Assembly: GCF_900156465.1 (NCBI RefSeq)
Contig: NZ_LT707064.1
Span: forward strand, 5,099,001-5,163,000
From: Pseudomonas sp. 7SR1
GTDB taxonomy: Bacteria; Pseudomonadota; Gammaproteobacteria; Pseudomonadales; Pseudomonadaceae
Length of the DNA: 64,000 nt
Direction: 5' to 3'
Shown here: piece by piece, positions 1 through 8,057 of the stretch
Layout of the letters: each line of letters starts with the position of its first letter
How positions within the stretch are numbered: position 1 is the first letter of the stretch
Made by a program: the position numbers and the translations under genes
Notes under the pieces: generated by a model
What the model was told of the DNA's origin: nothing
The model's input: the letters and a program-made list of their open reading frames with translations, nothing else
The model's database searches: none

Positions 1-140
1 GCGCTCTGTTGCAGGTATTTCTCGGTGTAGGTCTGGGTGCGATTCGTCTTGTTGCTGATCTCGACGCTGGCGCTGGCAGGCAGTGCCACGGTGGCAGAGA
101 TGGCGGAAGCGGCGATCACGGAGAAAAGATTCAGGTTCAT
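1..140 (-). CDS. Secreted small protein, 5' part only
   Basis: Only the first 46 codons lie in the window; the rest runs off the left edge. The start ATG (138-140, read on the minus strand) is preceded by a GAGG Shine-Dalgarno about 8 nt upstream. The protein opens with a short polar stretch, a hydrophobic core and an ALPASA-S type cleavage site near residue 24, so it should be exported by the Sec route. The mature part seen begins SVEISNKTNRTQTYTEKY. I do not recognise the family. Confidence 0.6.
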   Translation of the reverse strand, partial: MNLNLFSVIAASAISATVALPASASVEISNKTNRTQTYTEKYLQQS

Positions 141-266
141 GGCGGTATCCTCGGATTCAGTTGGCTGACTTGCCCGGTTGGGCCGTGAAGCAAACTTACG
201 CGCCGAGGCGTCTGGTCTTGAAATGCTTTGCAACACTAACCGATATCAATCGTCTTGATACAACGG

Positions 267-293
267 CGCAGCCCCCGTAACACGGGGGCTGCG
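267..293 (-). terminator. Hairpin after the lactonase gene
   Basis: A perfect 12-bp inverted repeat (CGCAGCCCCCGT, loop AAC, then its complement) starts 2 nt past the lactonase stop codon. Only a weak T-rich tail follows on the minus strand. It probably ends lactonase transcription and separates it from the gene at the left edge. Confidence 0.7.
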
Positions 294-295
294 GT

Positions 296-1471
296 CTATT
301 GACGCAGCATGAATTTCAAATCGCTCGGTGCATCCATCGCCACCTTCTGCACGGTTTTACCCAGCAGGCCGGTCTTTGGATCACGCTCCAGCACCACGAT
401 CTGGTTGCTCTTCTGATTGGCGACCAGCAGGAATCTACCGCTCGGGTCGAGGCTGAACTCCCGTGGATGGTCGCCTTCCACGGAGCGCCGCTGCAGCTCC
501 TTGAGCGTGCCGGCCGCCGGGTCGATGGCGAACACCAGCAACTCGTTGGTGGTGCCGCGATTGCTGACGTACAGGAACTTGCCGTCCCTGGATGCATGCA
601 GCGCCGCGGCGGCCTTCGCTGGCTGAGGCTTGCCGGCGGCCAGGTCCACCAGTTGACGCTGGGTCAGGCGCCCGTCCTGGTAGTCGAACACGGCCACTTG
701 CGCGGACATTTCCATCGTCAGCCAGGCGTGCTTGCCATCACCGCTGAACAGCAGATGACGCGGCCCGCTGCCGGGCGGCAGCTGCACGAACGCCGGGTCG
801 GCGGCAGTCAGGGGCAACTCGGGGTTGGCCTTGGGGTCGTAGCGGTAGACGAACACCTTGTCCGCCCCCAAGTCATTGGCGAACACATACTTGCCGTCAG
901 GCGAAGACACCGCCGCGTGCACATGGGCCGACATCTGCCGCTCGGGGTTGACCCGGCTCGGCTGATGGCTGCTCAACTGCACGACGGGCGACAGCTTGCC
1001 GTCCGCCCCCACCGGCAATACCGCCAGGCTGCCGCCCGGATCTTCCACCACCGAATAATTGCTGACCAGCAGGTGCCGGCCATCGCCGCTGAGGCTGGAA
1101 TGGGTCGGCTCGTTGCCCAGGGACTGCACCTGGTTGATCAGGCTCAGCGCATGGCTGTCCGGGTCGATGGCGTAGCTGCTGACCTTGCCCACCGGATCCT
1201 TCTGGCCCGGCCCGTTTTCGTTGACCACGAACAGGCGGGTCATGTCGGCCGAAAGGGTCAGCCAGGAAGGGTTGTCTGTCTTGACCACCTGCAGGGGCTT
1301 GGCATCGAGCTGGCCGGTGCGGCTGTCGAACTGCAACCGATAGATGCCCTGGCTCTGGCCCGCGGTGTAGGAACCCACCAGCAACGAGTGGCGCTCATCG
1401 GTACTCGCCTGGACGCCCATGGCGCCAACACTGCTAGCCATCAGCAATGGCCAGAGACTACGCATCTTCAT
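296..1471 (-). CDS. Secreted lactonase-family beta-propeller (6-phosphogluconolactonase-like)
   Basis: This 391-residue protein belongs to the seven-bladed propeller lactonase family that includes YbhE-type 6-phosphogluconolactonase and carboxymuconate cyclase. Typical blade motifs are visible (LLVGSYTAGQSQGIY near the mature N-terminus, RHLLFSGDGKHAWLTME, FLYVSNRGTNEL-like, HPREFSLDPSGRFLLVANQ). Unlike cytoplasmic 6PGLs it carries a signal peptide (MKMRSLWPLLMASSVGAMGVQA), so it should act in the periplasm on a sugar lactone or similar ester. A start at 1471 is preferred over the ATG at 1480 because GAGG sits 9 nt upstream of 1471 but touches 1480. It overlaps the end of the DUF5629-type gene by 14 nt, suggesting coupling. 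The substrate is unknown. Confidence 0.82.
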   Translation of the reverse strand: MKMRSLWPLLMASSVGAMGVQASTDERHSLLVGSYTAGQSQGIYRLQFDSRTGQLDAKPLQVVKTDNPSWLTLSADMTRLFVVNENGPGQKDPVGKVSSYAIDPDSHALSLINQVQSLGNEPTHSSLSGDGRHLLVSNYSVVEDPGGSLAVLPVGADGKLSPVVQLSSHQPSRVNPERQMSAHVHAAVSSPDGKYVFANDLGADKVFVYRYDPKANPELPLTAADPAFVQLPPGSGPRHLLFSGDGKHAWLTMEMSAQVAVFDYQDGRLTQRQLVDLAAGKPQPAKAAAALHASRDGKFLYVSNRGTTNELLVFAIDPAAGTLKELQRRSVEGDHPREFSLDPSGRFLLVANQKSNQIVVLERDPKTGLLGKTVQKVAMDAPSDLKFMLRQ

Positions 1472-1754
1472 ATTCGTCATCCTCGTCGTCGTGGCCGCTG
1501 GTGGCTTGCACGCACTCCAGATGGTGATCGCCCGAGTCGCTGCTGATGATCCAGTGCTTCGAGGCGTGATCGAAGGTCGCGGCCCGCATTTGCGTCGCGG
1601 TGAAACGCCAATGCTCGAGCGTGCGACCGTTCATGCACTCGACGTGCAGCTGGTCCTGCTCATCGAGGAAAAAATCGAACGCGTGCAGCCCATCGATGAT
1701 CAGCATGTCGCATTTATCGAGGGCTTGCAGCAGGGGGGCGGTTACGGCAGTCAT
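1458..1754 (-). CDS. DUF5629-type small protein
   Basis: A 98-residue acidic protein beginning MTAVTAPLLQALDKCDML, with a central DGLHAFDFFLDEQDQLHVE stretch and a C-terminus rich in Asp/Glu (GHDDEDDEYEDA). It looks like the Pseudomonas family annotated DUF5629, of unknown function. That name is from memory, not from a search. The ATG at 1754 lacks a strong Shine-Dalgarno; an upstream ATG at 1796 is possible but family members start near MTAV. It overlaps the secreted lactonase gene, so the two probably share a transcript. Confidence 0.6.
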   Translation of the reverse strand: MTAVTAPLLQALDKCDMLIIDGLHAFDFFLDEQDQLHVECMNGRTLEHWRFTATQMRAATFDHASKHWIISSDSGDHHLECVQATSGHDDEDDEYEDA

Positions 1755-1852
1755 GGTGATCAGTCGGTCGTTGGGAAAGCAGCCATGATAACCCAATGTG
1801 TCAGTGGACCTTGGGCCATCACTTCAAAAGCAATGTCGACCGGACAATGGCC

Positions 1853-1948
1853 CGCGCGAGCAAGCTCGCTCCCACACCGGATCTTTTGTGAACACAGGAT
1901 GTGTATTCACTGGAATCCTGATGGTGGGAGCGAGCTAGCTCGCGATGG
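1853..1948. repeat. REP doublet (inverted pair)
   Basis: Two REP-type palindromes in opposite orientation lie at about 1853-1877 (GCGAGCAAGCTCGCTCCCAC) and 1923-1948 (GTGGGAGCGAGCTAGCTCGC), about 45 nt apart. They fill the gap between the DUF5629-type gene and the dehydrogenase gene. Such pairs are typical of P. fluorescens intergenic regions and may affect mRNA stability or supercoiling. Confidence 0.85.
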
Positions 1949-1991
1949 CAGCCGTCCATCAAACCTCAATGCAACTGCCCCACCACACTCC

Positions 1992-3572
1992 TCAGAGCGC
2001 CTCGCGCCCCGGCACGCCATCCACCAGCCGCAGGATCCCCAGCGGGTTGGCATTCTTCAGCGGCTCCGGCAACAGGCTGTCAGGGTAGTTCTGGAAGCAC
2101 ACCGGGCGCAGGAAACGATCGATCGCCAAGGTGCCCACCGAGGTACCCCGGGCATCGGACGTCGCCGGGTAAGGCCCGCCGTGGACCATCGAATCACACA
2201 CCTCGACACCGGTCGGATAACCATTGAGCAAGATGCGACCGACCTTCTGTTCCAGCAACGGCGTCAATTCGCTGAACCGTTCGAAATCCGCCGGCTCGCC
2301 GATCATCGTGGCGGTCAGTTGACCGTGCAGGCCGTTCAGCGCAGCGCTGAGCTGCGCCTGGTCGGCCACTTCGACGAACACGGTGGTGGGCCCGAACACT
2401 TCTTCCTGCAACGCCTCGTCACCGTCGATCAACAGGCGGGCATCCGCCTTGAACAACTGCGGCTGGGCCTGGTTGCCCTGCTGTTCGCGCCCGGCCAGGT
2501 GTTCGATGCCCGGATGAGCCAGCAACTTCTGCAAGCCCTTGCCATAGCTCTGCAAGGTGCCGGCATTGAGCATGGTTTGCGGCGCCTGGTCGCCGATCAA
2601 GGCGGCCACCTGCTGGGTGAACGCCGTGAATTGCGGCGAGCGGATACCGATCACCAGGCCGGGATTGGTGCAGAACTGACCGCAGCCCATCACCACCGAG
2701 GCGGTCAGGTCGCGGGCGATGCTCTCGGCGCGGCTTTCAAGGGCCTGTGGCAGGACGATCACCGGGTTGATGCTCGACATCTCGGCGAACACCGGTATCG
2801 GCTGGGGCCGCGCGGCCGCCATGTCGCACAGGGCACGCCCGCCCCTGAGGGAACCGGTGAAGCCCACGGCCTGGATCGCCGGGTGCTTGACCAACCACTC
2901 ACCGACACCACCACCGTAGATCATGTTGAACACACCGGCCGGCATCGCGGTTTTTTCCGCCGCGCGGATGATTGCATCGGCCACGTGCTCAGCCGTCGCC
3001 ATGTGACCACTGTGGGCCTTGAACACCACCGGGCAACCGGCGGCCAGAGCCGACGCGGTATCACCACCGGCCGTGGAAAATGCCAGGGGGAAGTTGCTGG
3101 CGCCGAACACCGCCACCGGCCCCAGGCCGATGCGGTACTGACGCAGGTCCGGACGTGGCAACGGCGTGCGTTCAGGCAAGGCGCGGTCGATACGCGCACC
3201 GTAGAAATCGCCGCGGCGCAGGACCTTGGCGAACAGGCGCATCTGGCCGCTGGTGCGACCGCGCTCGCCCTGGATCCGCGCCGCCGGCAACGCGGTTTCA
3301 CGGCAGACCACGGCCACGAACTCATCGCCCAGGGCATCCAGTTCATCGGCGATGGCTTCGAGGAACTCGGCCCGGCGCACCGCGCTCAGGCTGCGATAGG
3401 CCGGATAAGCCGCAGCCGCGGCCTTGGCGGCGGCGTCGACTTCTTCTGCCGTGGCCTGGATGAAGTCATGGGGCAACGCCTCGCCGGTGCTGGCGTCGAC
3501 GCTTTGCAGGCGAGTCTGGCCGGCCGCGCTACGCGCACCGCCGATGTAGTTGTGGCCAAGGATCTGGTTCAT
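1992..3572 (-). CDS. Alpha-ketoglutaric semialdehyde dehydrogenase (NADP+)
   Basis: A 526-residue aldehyde dehydrogenase with the expected active site: Asn160 in GASNFP, Lys185 in VVFKAHSG, general base Glu264 in FAEMSSINP and nucleophile Cys301 in GQFCTNPG. The sequence style is that of the ketoglutaric semialdehyde dehydrogenases (EC 1.2.1.26) that finish the non-phosphorylating pentose/sugar-acid pathway, giving alpha-ketoglutarate. It is the last gene of a minus-strand operon (MFS transporter, AraD1-family dehydratase, this gene), starting 13 nt after its neighbour's stop. The start at 3572 has GGAG about 10 nt upstream. The pathway role rests on context; the family call is firm. Confidence 0.9.
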   Translation of the reverse strand: MNQILGHNYIGGARSAAGQTRLQSVDASTGEALPHDFIQATAEEVDAAAKAAAAAYPAYRSLSAVRRAEFLEAIADELDALGDEFVAVVCRETALPAARIQGERGRTSGQMRLFAKVLRRGDFYGARIDRALPERTPLPRPDLRQYRIGLGPVAVFGASNFPLAFSTAGGDTASALAAGCPVVFKAHSGHMATAEHVADAIIRAAEKTAMPAGVFNMIYGGGVGEWLVKHPAIQAVGFTGSLRGGRALCDMAAARPQPIPVFAEMSSINPVIVLPQALESRAESIARDLTASVVMGCGQFCTNPGLVIGIRSPQFTAFTQQVAALIGDQAPQTMLNAGTLQSYGKGLQKLLAHPGIEHLAGREQQGNQAQPQLFKADARLLIDGDEALQEEVFGPTTVFVEVADQAQLSAALNGLHGQLTATMIGEPADFERFSELTPLLEQKVGRILLNGYPTGVEVCDSMVHGGPYPATSDARGTSVGTLAIDRFLRPVCFQNYPDSLLPEPLKNANPLGILRLVDGVPGREAL

Positions 3573-3585
3573 CGCAAGTCTCCTT

Positions 3586-4578
3586 TCAAAGTGTGCCGAT
3601 AGTACCCGGGTTGAACACCGCGTCCACCGGGGCGATCCCGTTGACCAGCGGCGCGCCGAACTCAGCCTGGCTGATTTCGAACACATCCCCCGGCTGGGTG
3701 CGGATGCCGTCGGCGAACGACAGGGTCGCGGTGCCGAAGAAATGTACGTGCACGTCCCCCGGGCGAAGGAACTGACTGTACTTGAAGTGATGGAACTCCA
3801 GGTTTTCGAGGCTGTGGCACATGTTGGCCTCGCCGCTGAGGAATTCGTTCTGCCACAGCACTTCGCCGTTGCGCAGGATACGACTGGTCCCGGACAGATG
3901 TTGAGGCAGTTCTCCCAGACGAAGTTCCGGGCCAAAACTGCAACCGCGCAATTTCGAGTGGGCCAGGTACAGGTAATTCTTGCGCTCCATGACGTGGTCG
4001 GAGAACTCGTTGCCCACGGCGAAGCCCAGGCGATAAGGCTTGCCGTCGTGGCCGATGACATACAGCCCGCTGATTTCCGGCTCCTCGCCAGCGTCTTCAG
4101 CGAACGGTGGCAGCGGGAACGGGTGGCCCGGACGGACCACGATGCTGCCGTCGCCCTTGTAGAACCATTCCGGTTGCACGCCGGCCTGGCCCGCGGCGGG
4201 CTTGCCCCCCTCCACGCCCCACTTGAAGATGCGCATGGTGTCGGTCATGGCTGATTCGTCGCCGGCCTGCTGATGCATCTTGTCCCGCGCCGAGGCGCTG
4301 CCCAGGTGGGTCAGGCCGGTCCCGCTGACCAGCAGGTGCGCCGGATCCGGATGATCCAGCGGCGGCAGGATGCGCAGCTCAGCGAGCAATTGCGCGTAGT
4401 CATGGCTGGCGCCCAGGCCCAGGCTGTCCACCTGCCGCTCGAGCTTCACACCCGCCTCGATGGCCGCCAAGGCCAGGTCGCGCACCGTGCTGGCGCCCTG
4501 CACTTCCCGCACCCGGTCGCCCTCGACCACACCGACACGGCGTTCGCCATTACTCAATTCGAACTGAACTAAACGCAT
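3586..4578 (-). CDS. AraD1-family (FAH fold) 2-keto-3-deoxy sugar-acid dehydratase
   Basis: A 330-residue fumarylacetoacetate-hydrolase superfamily member of the AraD1/GguC group. The conserved FAH core includes LLVSGTGLTHLGSA, a GFAVGNEFSDHVMER metal-site region, PELRLGELP and the C-terminal GDVFEI and VNGIAPVD motifs. By family, it would dehydrate a 2-keto-3-deoxy pentonate (L-arabonate or D-xylonate derived) to alpha-ketoglutaric semialdehyde, the substrate of the next enzyme. The start at 4578 is set by AGGAG 7 nt upstream. The exact sugar acid cannot be read from sequence. Confidence 0.85.
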   Translation of the reverse strand: MRLVQFELSNGERRVGVVEGDRVREVQGASTVRDLALAAIEAGVKLERQVDSLGLGASHDYAQLLAELRILPPLDHPDPAHLLVSGTGLTHLGSASARDKMHQQAGDESAMTDTMRIFKWGVEGGKPAAGQAGVQPEWFYKGDGSIVVRPGHPFPLPPFAEDAGEEPEISGLYVIGHDGKPYRLGFAVGNEFSDHVMERKNYLYLAHSKLRGCSFGPELRLGELPQHLSGTSRILRNGEVLWQNEFLSGEANMCHSLENLEFHHFKYSQFLRPGDVHVHFFGTATLSFADGIRTQPGDVFEISQAEFGAPLVNGIAPVDAVFNPGTIGTL

Positions 4579-4622
4579 ATCTTTCTCCTTGTAAGCAAAA
4601 CTTGAATTCGGTGCAGTCCCCC

Positions 4623-4652
4623 CTGTGGGAGCGAGCTGGCTCGCTCCCACAG
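4623..4652. repeat. REP hairpin inside the sugar-acid operon
   Basis: Perfect 14-bp arms CTGTGGGAGCGAGC and their complement with a 2-nt loop lie between the MFS stop and the AraD1-family start. There is no T-run, so it is probably a REP element rather than a terminator. It could lower or stabilise parts of the operon mRNA. Confidence 0.85.
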
Positions 4653-4666
4653 TCAAGTGCAGTGGT

Positions 4667-5989
4667 CTAGGTACGCGTCGCCCCCCGGGCGCTGGCCGCG
4701 AACTGATCGGCCGGCAGTACATGCTTGCGCTCCAGCAACCGATACACCACGCCGGTCAACACCAGGCCGAACACCATCACGCAGGACAGGAAGTACAGCC
4801 CCGATGCCAGGTTGCCGGTGTATTGCTTCAGCGCGCCGATCACGAACGGCCCGATATAGCCTCCCAGGTTGCCCACCGAGTTGATCAGCGCGATGCCCGC
4901 TGCCGCACTGGCGCCGGCAAAGAAACGCCCCGGCAGGGTCCAGAACACCGCCGTGCAGGAGAACAGCGCGAACGCCACCAGGCACAGCGCCGCCAGTTGC
5001 AGCACCGGCACCGACAGCCAGGCACTGAGGAACAGGCCGAGGGCCCCCAGCACATAAAGCACGGCCAGATGACCGTAACGATCGTTCAGGCGATCAGAAC
5101 TGCGGGGGATGATCAGCAAGCCGACGATGCCGAAGATGTATGGCACCGATGACACGAAACCGGTCACCAGGTCGCTGCCGCCAAACTGCTTGATCAGGGT
5201 CGGCAGCCACAGGCCCAGGCCGTAGATGCTCAGGGTCACCGGCAGGTAGAACAACGCCAGCAGCAGGACACGCTTATCCTTCAAGGCGTGCAGCGGGTTG
5301 CCGTGACGGGTCTGGCCATACTCCTGCAAGTCCTTCTTCAGCTCACCGGTCAGCCAGTCCTTTTCGGCCTGGTCCATCCATTTCACTTGTTGCGGGCCAT
5401 CAGGCAGGTAGCGCAGCACCGGCCAGGTCAGCAGCACCGCCGGCAGGCCGATGACGATGAACAACCACTGCCAGCCGTGCAGGCCGAGGATGCCATCCAT
5501 GCCCAGCAAACCACCGGATACAGGACCGGTGATCATCATCGCGATGGGCTGGGAAAGAATGAACAGGCCCAGGATCTTGCCGCGATGGCGCACCGGGAAC
5601 CACTGGGTGATGTAGTACAGCACGCCGGGGAAGAAACCGGCTTCGGCCGCTCCCAGCAGGAAGCGCATCACATAGAAGCTGTAGGGGCCCTGCACGAAGG
5701 CCATGCCGATGGTGATGGCGCCCCAGGTGATCATGATCCGGGCGAACCAGCGCCGGGCACCGAAGCGTTCCAGCATCAGGTTGCTGGGGATTTCCAGCAG
5801 GAAATAGCCGATGAAGAACAACCCCGCCCCCAGACCATAGGCCGCGTCGCCGATGCCGATGTCGGCGCCCATGTGCAGCTTGGCGAAGCCCACCGCAGAG
5901 CGGTCCACGTAGGCGATCAGGTACAGCAGGATCAGGAAGGGAATCAGTTTCAGCGTGATGCGGCGGATAAGCCGCAGTTCCTGGCTCAT
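4667..5989 (-). CDS. MFS sugar-acid transporter (ACS/phthalate-permease type)
   Basis: A 440-residue major facilitator protein with twelve predicted membrane segments. It resembles anion:cation symporters such as galactonate and phthalate permeases: YVDRSAVGFAKLHM in TM1, the GYFLLEIPSN-LMLERFGARRW signature between TM2 and TM3, and PGVLYYITQWFPVRHRGK in TM4. It should import the sugar acid degraded by the surrounding enzymes. It is the first gene of the minus-strand operon and faces the IlvD/Edd dehydratase gene across a shared promoter. CGGAGA lies about 8 nt before the start. Confidence 0.88.
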   Translation of the reverse strand: MSQELRLIRRITLKLIPFLILLYLIAYVDRSAVGFAKLHMGADIGIGDAAYGLGAGLFFIGYFLLEIPSNLMLERFGARRWFARIMITWGAITIGMAFVQGPYSFYVMRFLLGAAEAGFFPGVLYYITQWFPVRHRGKILGLFILSQPIAMMITGPVSGGLLGMDGILGLHGWQWLFIVIGLPAVLLTWPVLRYLPDGPQQVKWMDQAEKDWLTGELKKDLQEYGQTRHGNPLHALKDKRVLLLALFYLPVTLSIYGLGLWLPTLIKQFGGSDLVTGFVSSVPYIFGIVGLLIIPRSSDRLNDRYGHLAVLYVLGALGLFLSAWLSVPVLQLAALCLVAFALFSCTAVFWTLPGRFFAGASAAAGIALINSVGNLGGYIGPFVIGALKQYTGNLASGLYFLSCVMVFGLVLTGVVYRLLERKHVLPADQFAASARGATRT

Positions 5990-6181
5990 GGGTCCGGTCT
6001 CCGATTGTTGTTGTTATGGAACCTCGGGGGATTTCTCTCGCGCATGGCGCCAGGACAATCCCTCCGTTGAATTGGACTATATAGTAATACTATTTACCCA
6101 ACAACACTTCCAAACCTGACAAATTGAGCTTATGTTACGCGCAAGCTGGAACAATATAGTCATACAATAAGAGAATCGATC
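5990..6181. promoter_or_regulatory. Divergent promoter with repeated operator-like sites
   Basis: This gap drives the MFS operon leftward and the dehydratase rightward. It is AT-rich for this genome and contains TATAGTNATAC twice, at 6080-6090 and 6155-6165. The first is the core of a perfect palindrome ATAGTA-A-TACTAT (6081-6093). GntR/FCD regulators usually bind such short palindromes, and one is encoded at 8058. The operator role is inference. Confidence 0.55.
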
Positions 6182-7918
6182 ATGTCTGATAAGAAACCCT
6201 CCCTGCGCTCGGCCCAATGGTTTGGCACCGCCGACAAGAACGGCTTCATGTACCGCAGCTGGATGAAAAATCAGGGCATCGCCGACCATCAGTTCCACGG
6301 CAAGCCGATCATCGGCATCTGCAATACCTGGTCGGAGCTGACGCCGTGCAACGCGCACTTCCGGCAGATCGCCGACCACGTCAAGCGCGGCGTGATCGAG
6401 GCCGGGGGCTTCCCGGTGGAATTCCCGGTGTTCTCCAACGGTGAATCGAACCTGCGCCCCACCGCCATGCTGACCCGCAACCTGGCGAGCATGGACGTGG
6501 AAGAGGCGATTCGCGGCAACCCGATCGACGGCGTGGTGCTGCTCACCGGTTGCGACAAGACCACCCCGGCCTTGCTGATGGGGGCCGCCAGCTGTGACGT
6601 ACCGGCCATCGTCGTCACCGGCGGGCCGATGCTCAATGGCAAGCACAAGGGCCAGGACATCGGTTCGGGCACCGTGGTCTGGCAATTGAGCGAGCAGGTC
6701 AAGGCCGGCACCATCACCCTCGACGACTTCCTTGCGGCCGAGGGCGGCATGTCCCGCTCGGCCGGCACCTGCAACACCATGGGCACCGCCTCGACCATGG
6801 CCTGCATGGCCGAGGCCCTCGGCACCTCCCTGCCCCACAACGCCGCGATTCCGGCCGTGGATGCACGGCGCTATGTGCTGGCCCATATGTCCGGCATGCG
6901 TGCCGTGGAAATGGTCCGCGAAGACCTCAGGCTCTCGAAGATCCTGACCAAGGAAGCGTTCGAGAACGCCATCCGGGTCAACGCCGCCATTGGCGGTTCC
7001 ACCAACGCGGTGATCCACCTCAAGGCCATCGCCGGGCGCATCGGCGTGCAACTGGACCTGGACGACTGGACTCGCATCGGTCGCGGCATGCCCACCATCG
7101 TCGACCTGCAACCCTCCGGACGCTTCCTGATGGAAGAGTTCTACTACGCCGGCGGCCTGCCGGCGGTGCTGCGCCGTCTCGGCGAGGCCAACCTGATTCC
7201 CAACCCGGACGCCCTGACAGTCAATGGCAAGAGCATCGGCGAGAACACCAAGGACGCGCCGATCTACGGCCAGGATGAAGTCATCCGCACCCTGGACAAC
7301 CCGATCCGCGCCGACGGCGGCATCTGCGTGCTGCGCGGCAACCTGGCGCCACTGGGCGCGGTGCTCAAGCCTTCCGCGGCGACCCCCGAACTGATGCAGC
7401 ATCGCGGCCGCGCGGTGGTGTTCGAGAACTTCGATGAATACAAGGCCCGGATCAATGACCCGGAACTGGACGTGGATGCCGATTCGATCCTGGTGATGAA
7501 GAACTGCGGGCCCAAGGGTTATCCGGGCATGGCCGAAGTGGGCAACATGGGCTTGCCGGCCAAACTGCTGGCCCAGGGCGTGACCGACATGGTGCGCATT
7601 TCCGACGCGCGCATGAGCGGCACCGCCTACGGCACCGTGGTGCTGCACGTGGCACCGGAAGCCGCGGCCGGCGGGCCATTGGCGGCGGTGAAGGAAGGTG
7701 ACTGGATCGAACTCGATTGCGCCAGCGGCCGTCTGCATCTGGACATCCCGGACGCCGAACTCGCCGCCCGCCTGGCCGACATCGCCCCACCGCAGCAATT
7801 GCTGGTAGGCGGCTACCGCCAGTTGTACATCGACCACGTGTTGCAGGCCGACCAGGGTTGTGACTTCGACTTCCTGGTGGGTTGCCGCGGCGCCGAAGTA
7901 CCACGCCACTCCCACTGA
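6182..7918 (+). CDS. IlvD/Edd-family sugar-acid dehydratase (L-arabonate/D-xylonate type)
   Basis: A 578-residue [2Fe-2S] dehydratase. Candidate cluster ligands are Cys56 (SELTPCNAHF), Cys124 (LTGCDKTTPA) and Cys197 (AGTCNTMG). Their spacing of 68 and 73 residues matches what I recall for the Rhizobium L-arabonate dehydratase. Other family signatures are FSNGESNLRPTAM, GGMSRSAG, AAIGGSTNAVIHL and MKNCGPKGYPGMAE. It would convert a pentonate to its 2-keto-3-deoxy derivative, feeding the AraD1-family enzyme and the semialdehyde dehydrogenase on the other strand. Length is normal. Whether the substrate is L-arabonate, D-xylonate or a related acid is undecided. Confidence 0.9.
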   Translation: MSDKKPSLRSAQWFGTADKNGFMYRSWMKNQGIADHQFHGKPIIGICNTWSELTPCNAHFRQIADHVKRGVIEAGGFPVEFPVFSNGESNLRPTAMLTRNLASMDVEEAIRGNPIDGVVLLTGCDKTTPALLMGAASCDVPAIVVTGGPMLNGKHKGQDIGSGTVVWQLSEQVKAGTITLDDFLAAEGGMSRSAGTCNTMGTASTMACMAEALGTSLPHNAAIPAVDARRYVLAHMSGMRAVEMVREDLRLSKILTKEAFENAIRVNAAIGGSTNAVIHLKAIAGRIGVQLDLDDWTRIGRGMPTIVDLQPSGRFLMEEFYYAGGLPAVLRRLGEANLIPNPDALTVNGKSIGENTKDAPIYGQDEVIRTLDNPIRADGGICVLRGNLAPLGAVLKPSAATPELMQHRGRAVVFENFDEYKARINDPELDVDADSILVMKNCGPKGYPGMAEVGNMGLPAKLLAQGVTDMVRISDARMSGTAYGTVVLHVAPEAAAGGPLAAVKEGDWIELDCASGRLHLDIPDAELAARLADIAPPQQLLVGGYRQLYIDHVLQADQGCDFDFLVGCRGAEVPRHSH

Positions 7919-7932
7919 CCCCTGCCATACCC

Positions 7933-7962
7933 CTGTGGGAGCGAGCAAGCTCGCTCCCACAG
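7933..7962. repeat. REP hairpin after the dehydratase gene
   Basis: Perfect 14-bp arms (CTGTGGGAGCGAGC and complement) separated by AA, 14 nt past the dehydratase stop. It has the same sequence type as the hairpin at 4623 and no T-run. It may limit read-through toward the regulator gene. Confidence 0.85.
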
Positions 7963-8057
7963 TAGGCCGGCGTCAGCATTGAAGGCACTAGCGACCCGCC
8001 ATCGCCGCGCCTGCTATCATGCGCAGCATCTCTTCGTACAGGAACGCATCGCGTCCC

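Noticed and set aside
1853..1948. Inverted repeats as insertion-sequence ends
   Set aside because: No transposase and no target duplication. The sequence is the standard P. fluorescens REP type, also seen at 4623, 7933, 17472 and 25313.
1419..3602. 727-residue open frame on the plus strand
   Set aside because: It is antisense to the lactonase, DUF5629-type and dehydrogenase genes, lacks family motifs and crosses the REP pair. It is a shadow of GC-rich codon use.
6077..7960. 627-residue open frame on the minus strand
   Set aside because: It lies antisense to the IlvD/Edd dehydratase and is rich in His, Gln and Gly, the usual composition of antisense frames in this genome.
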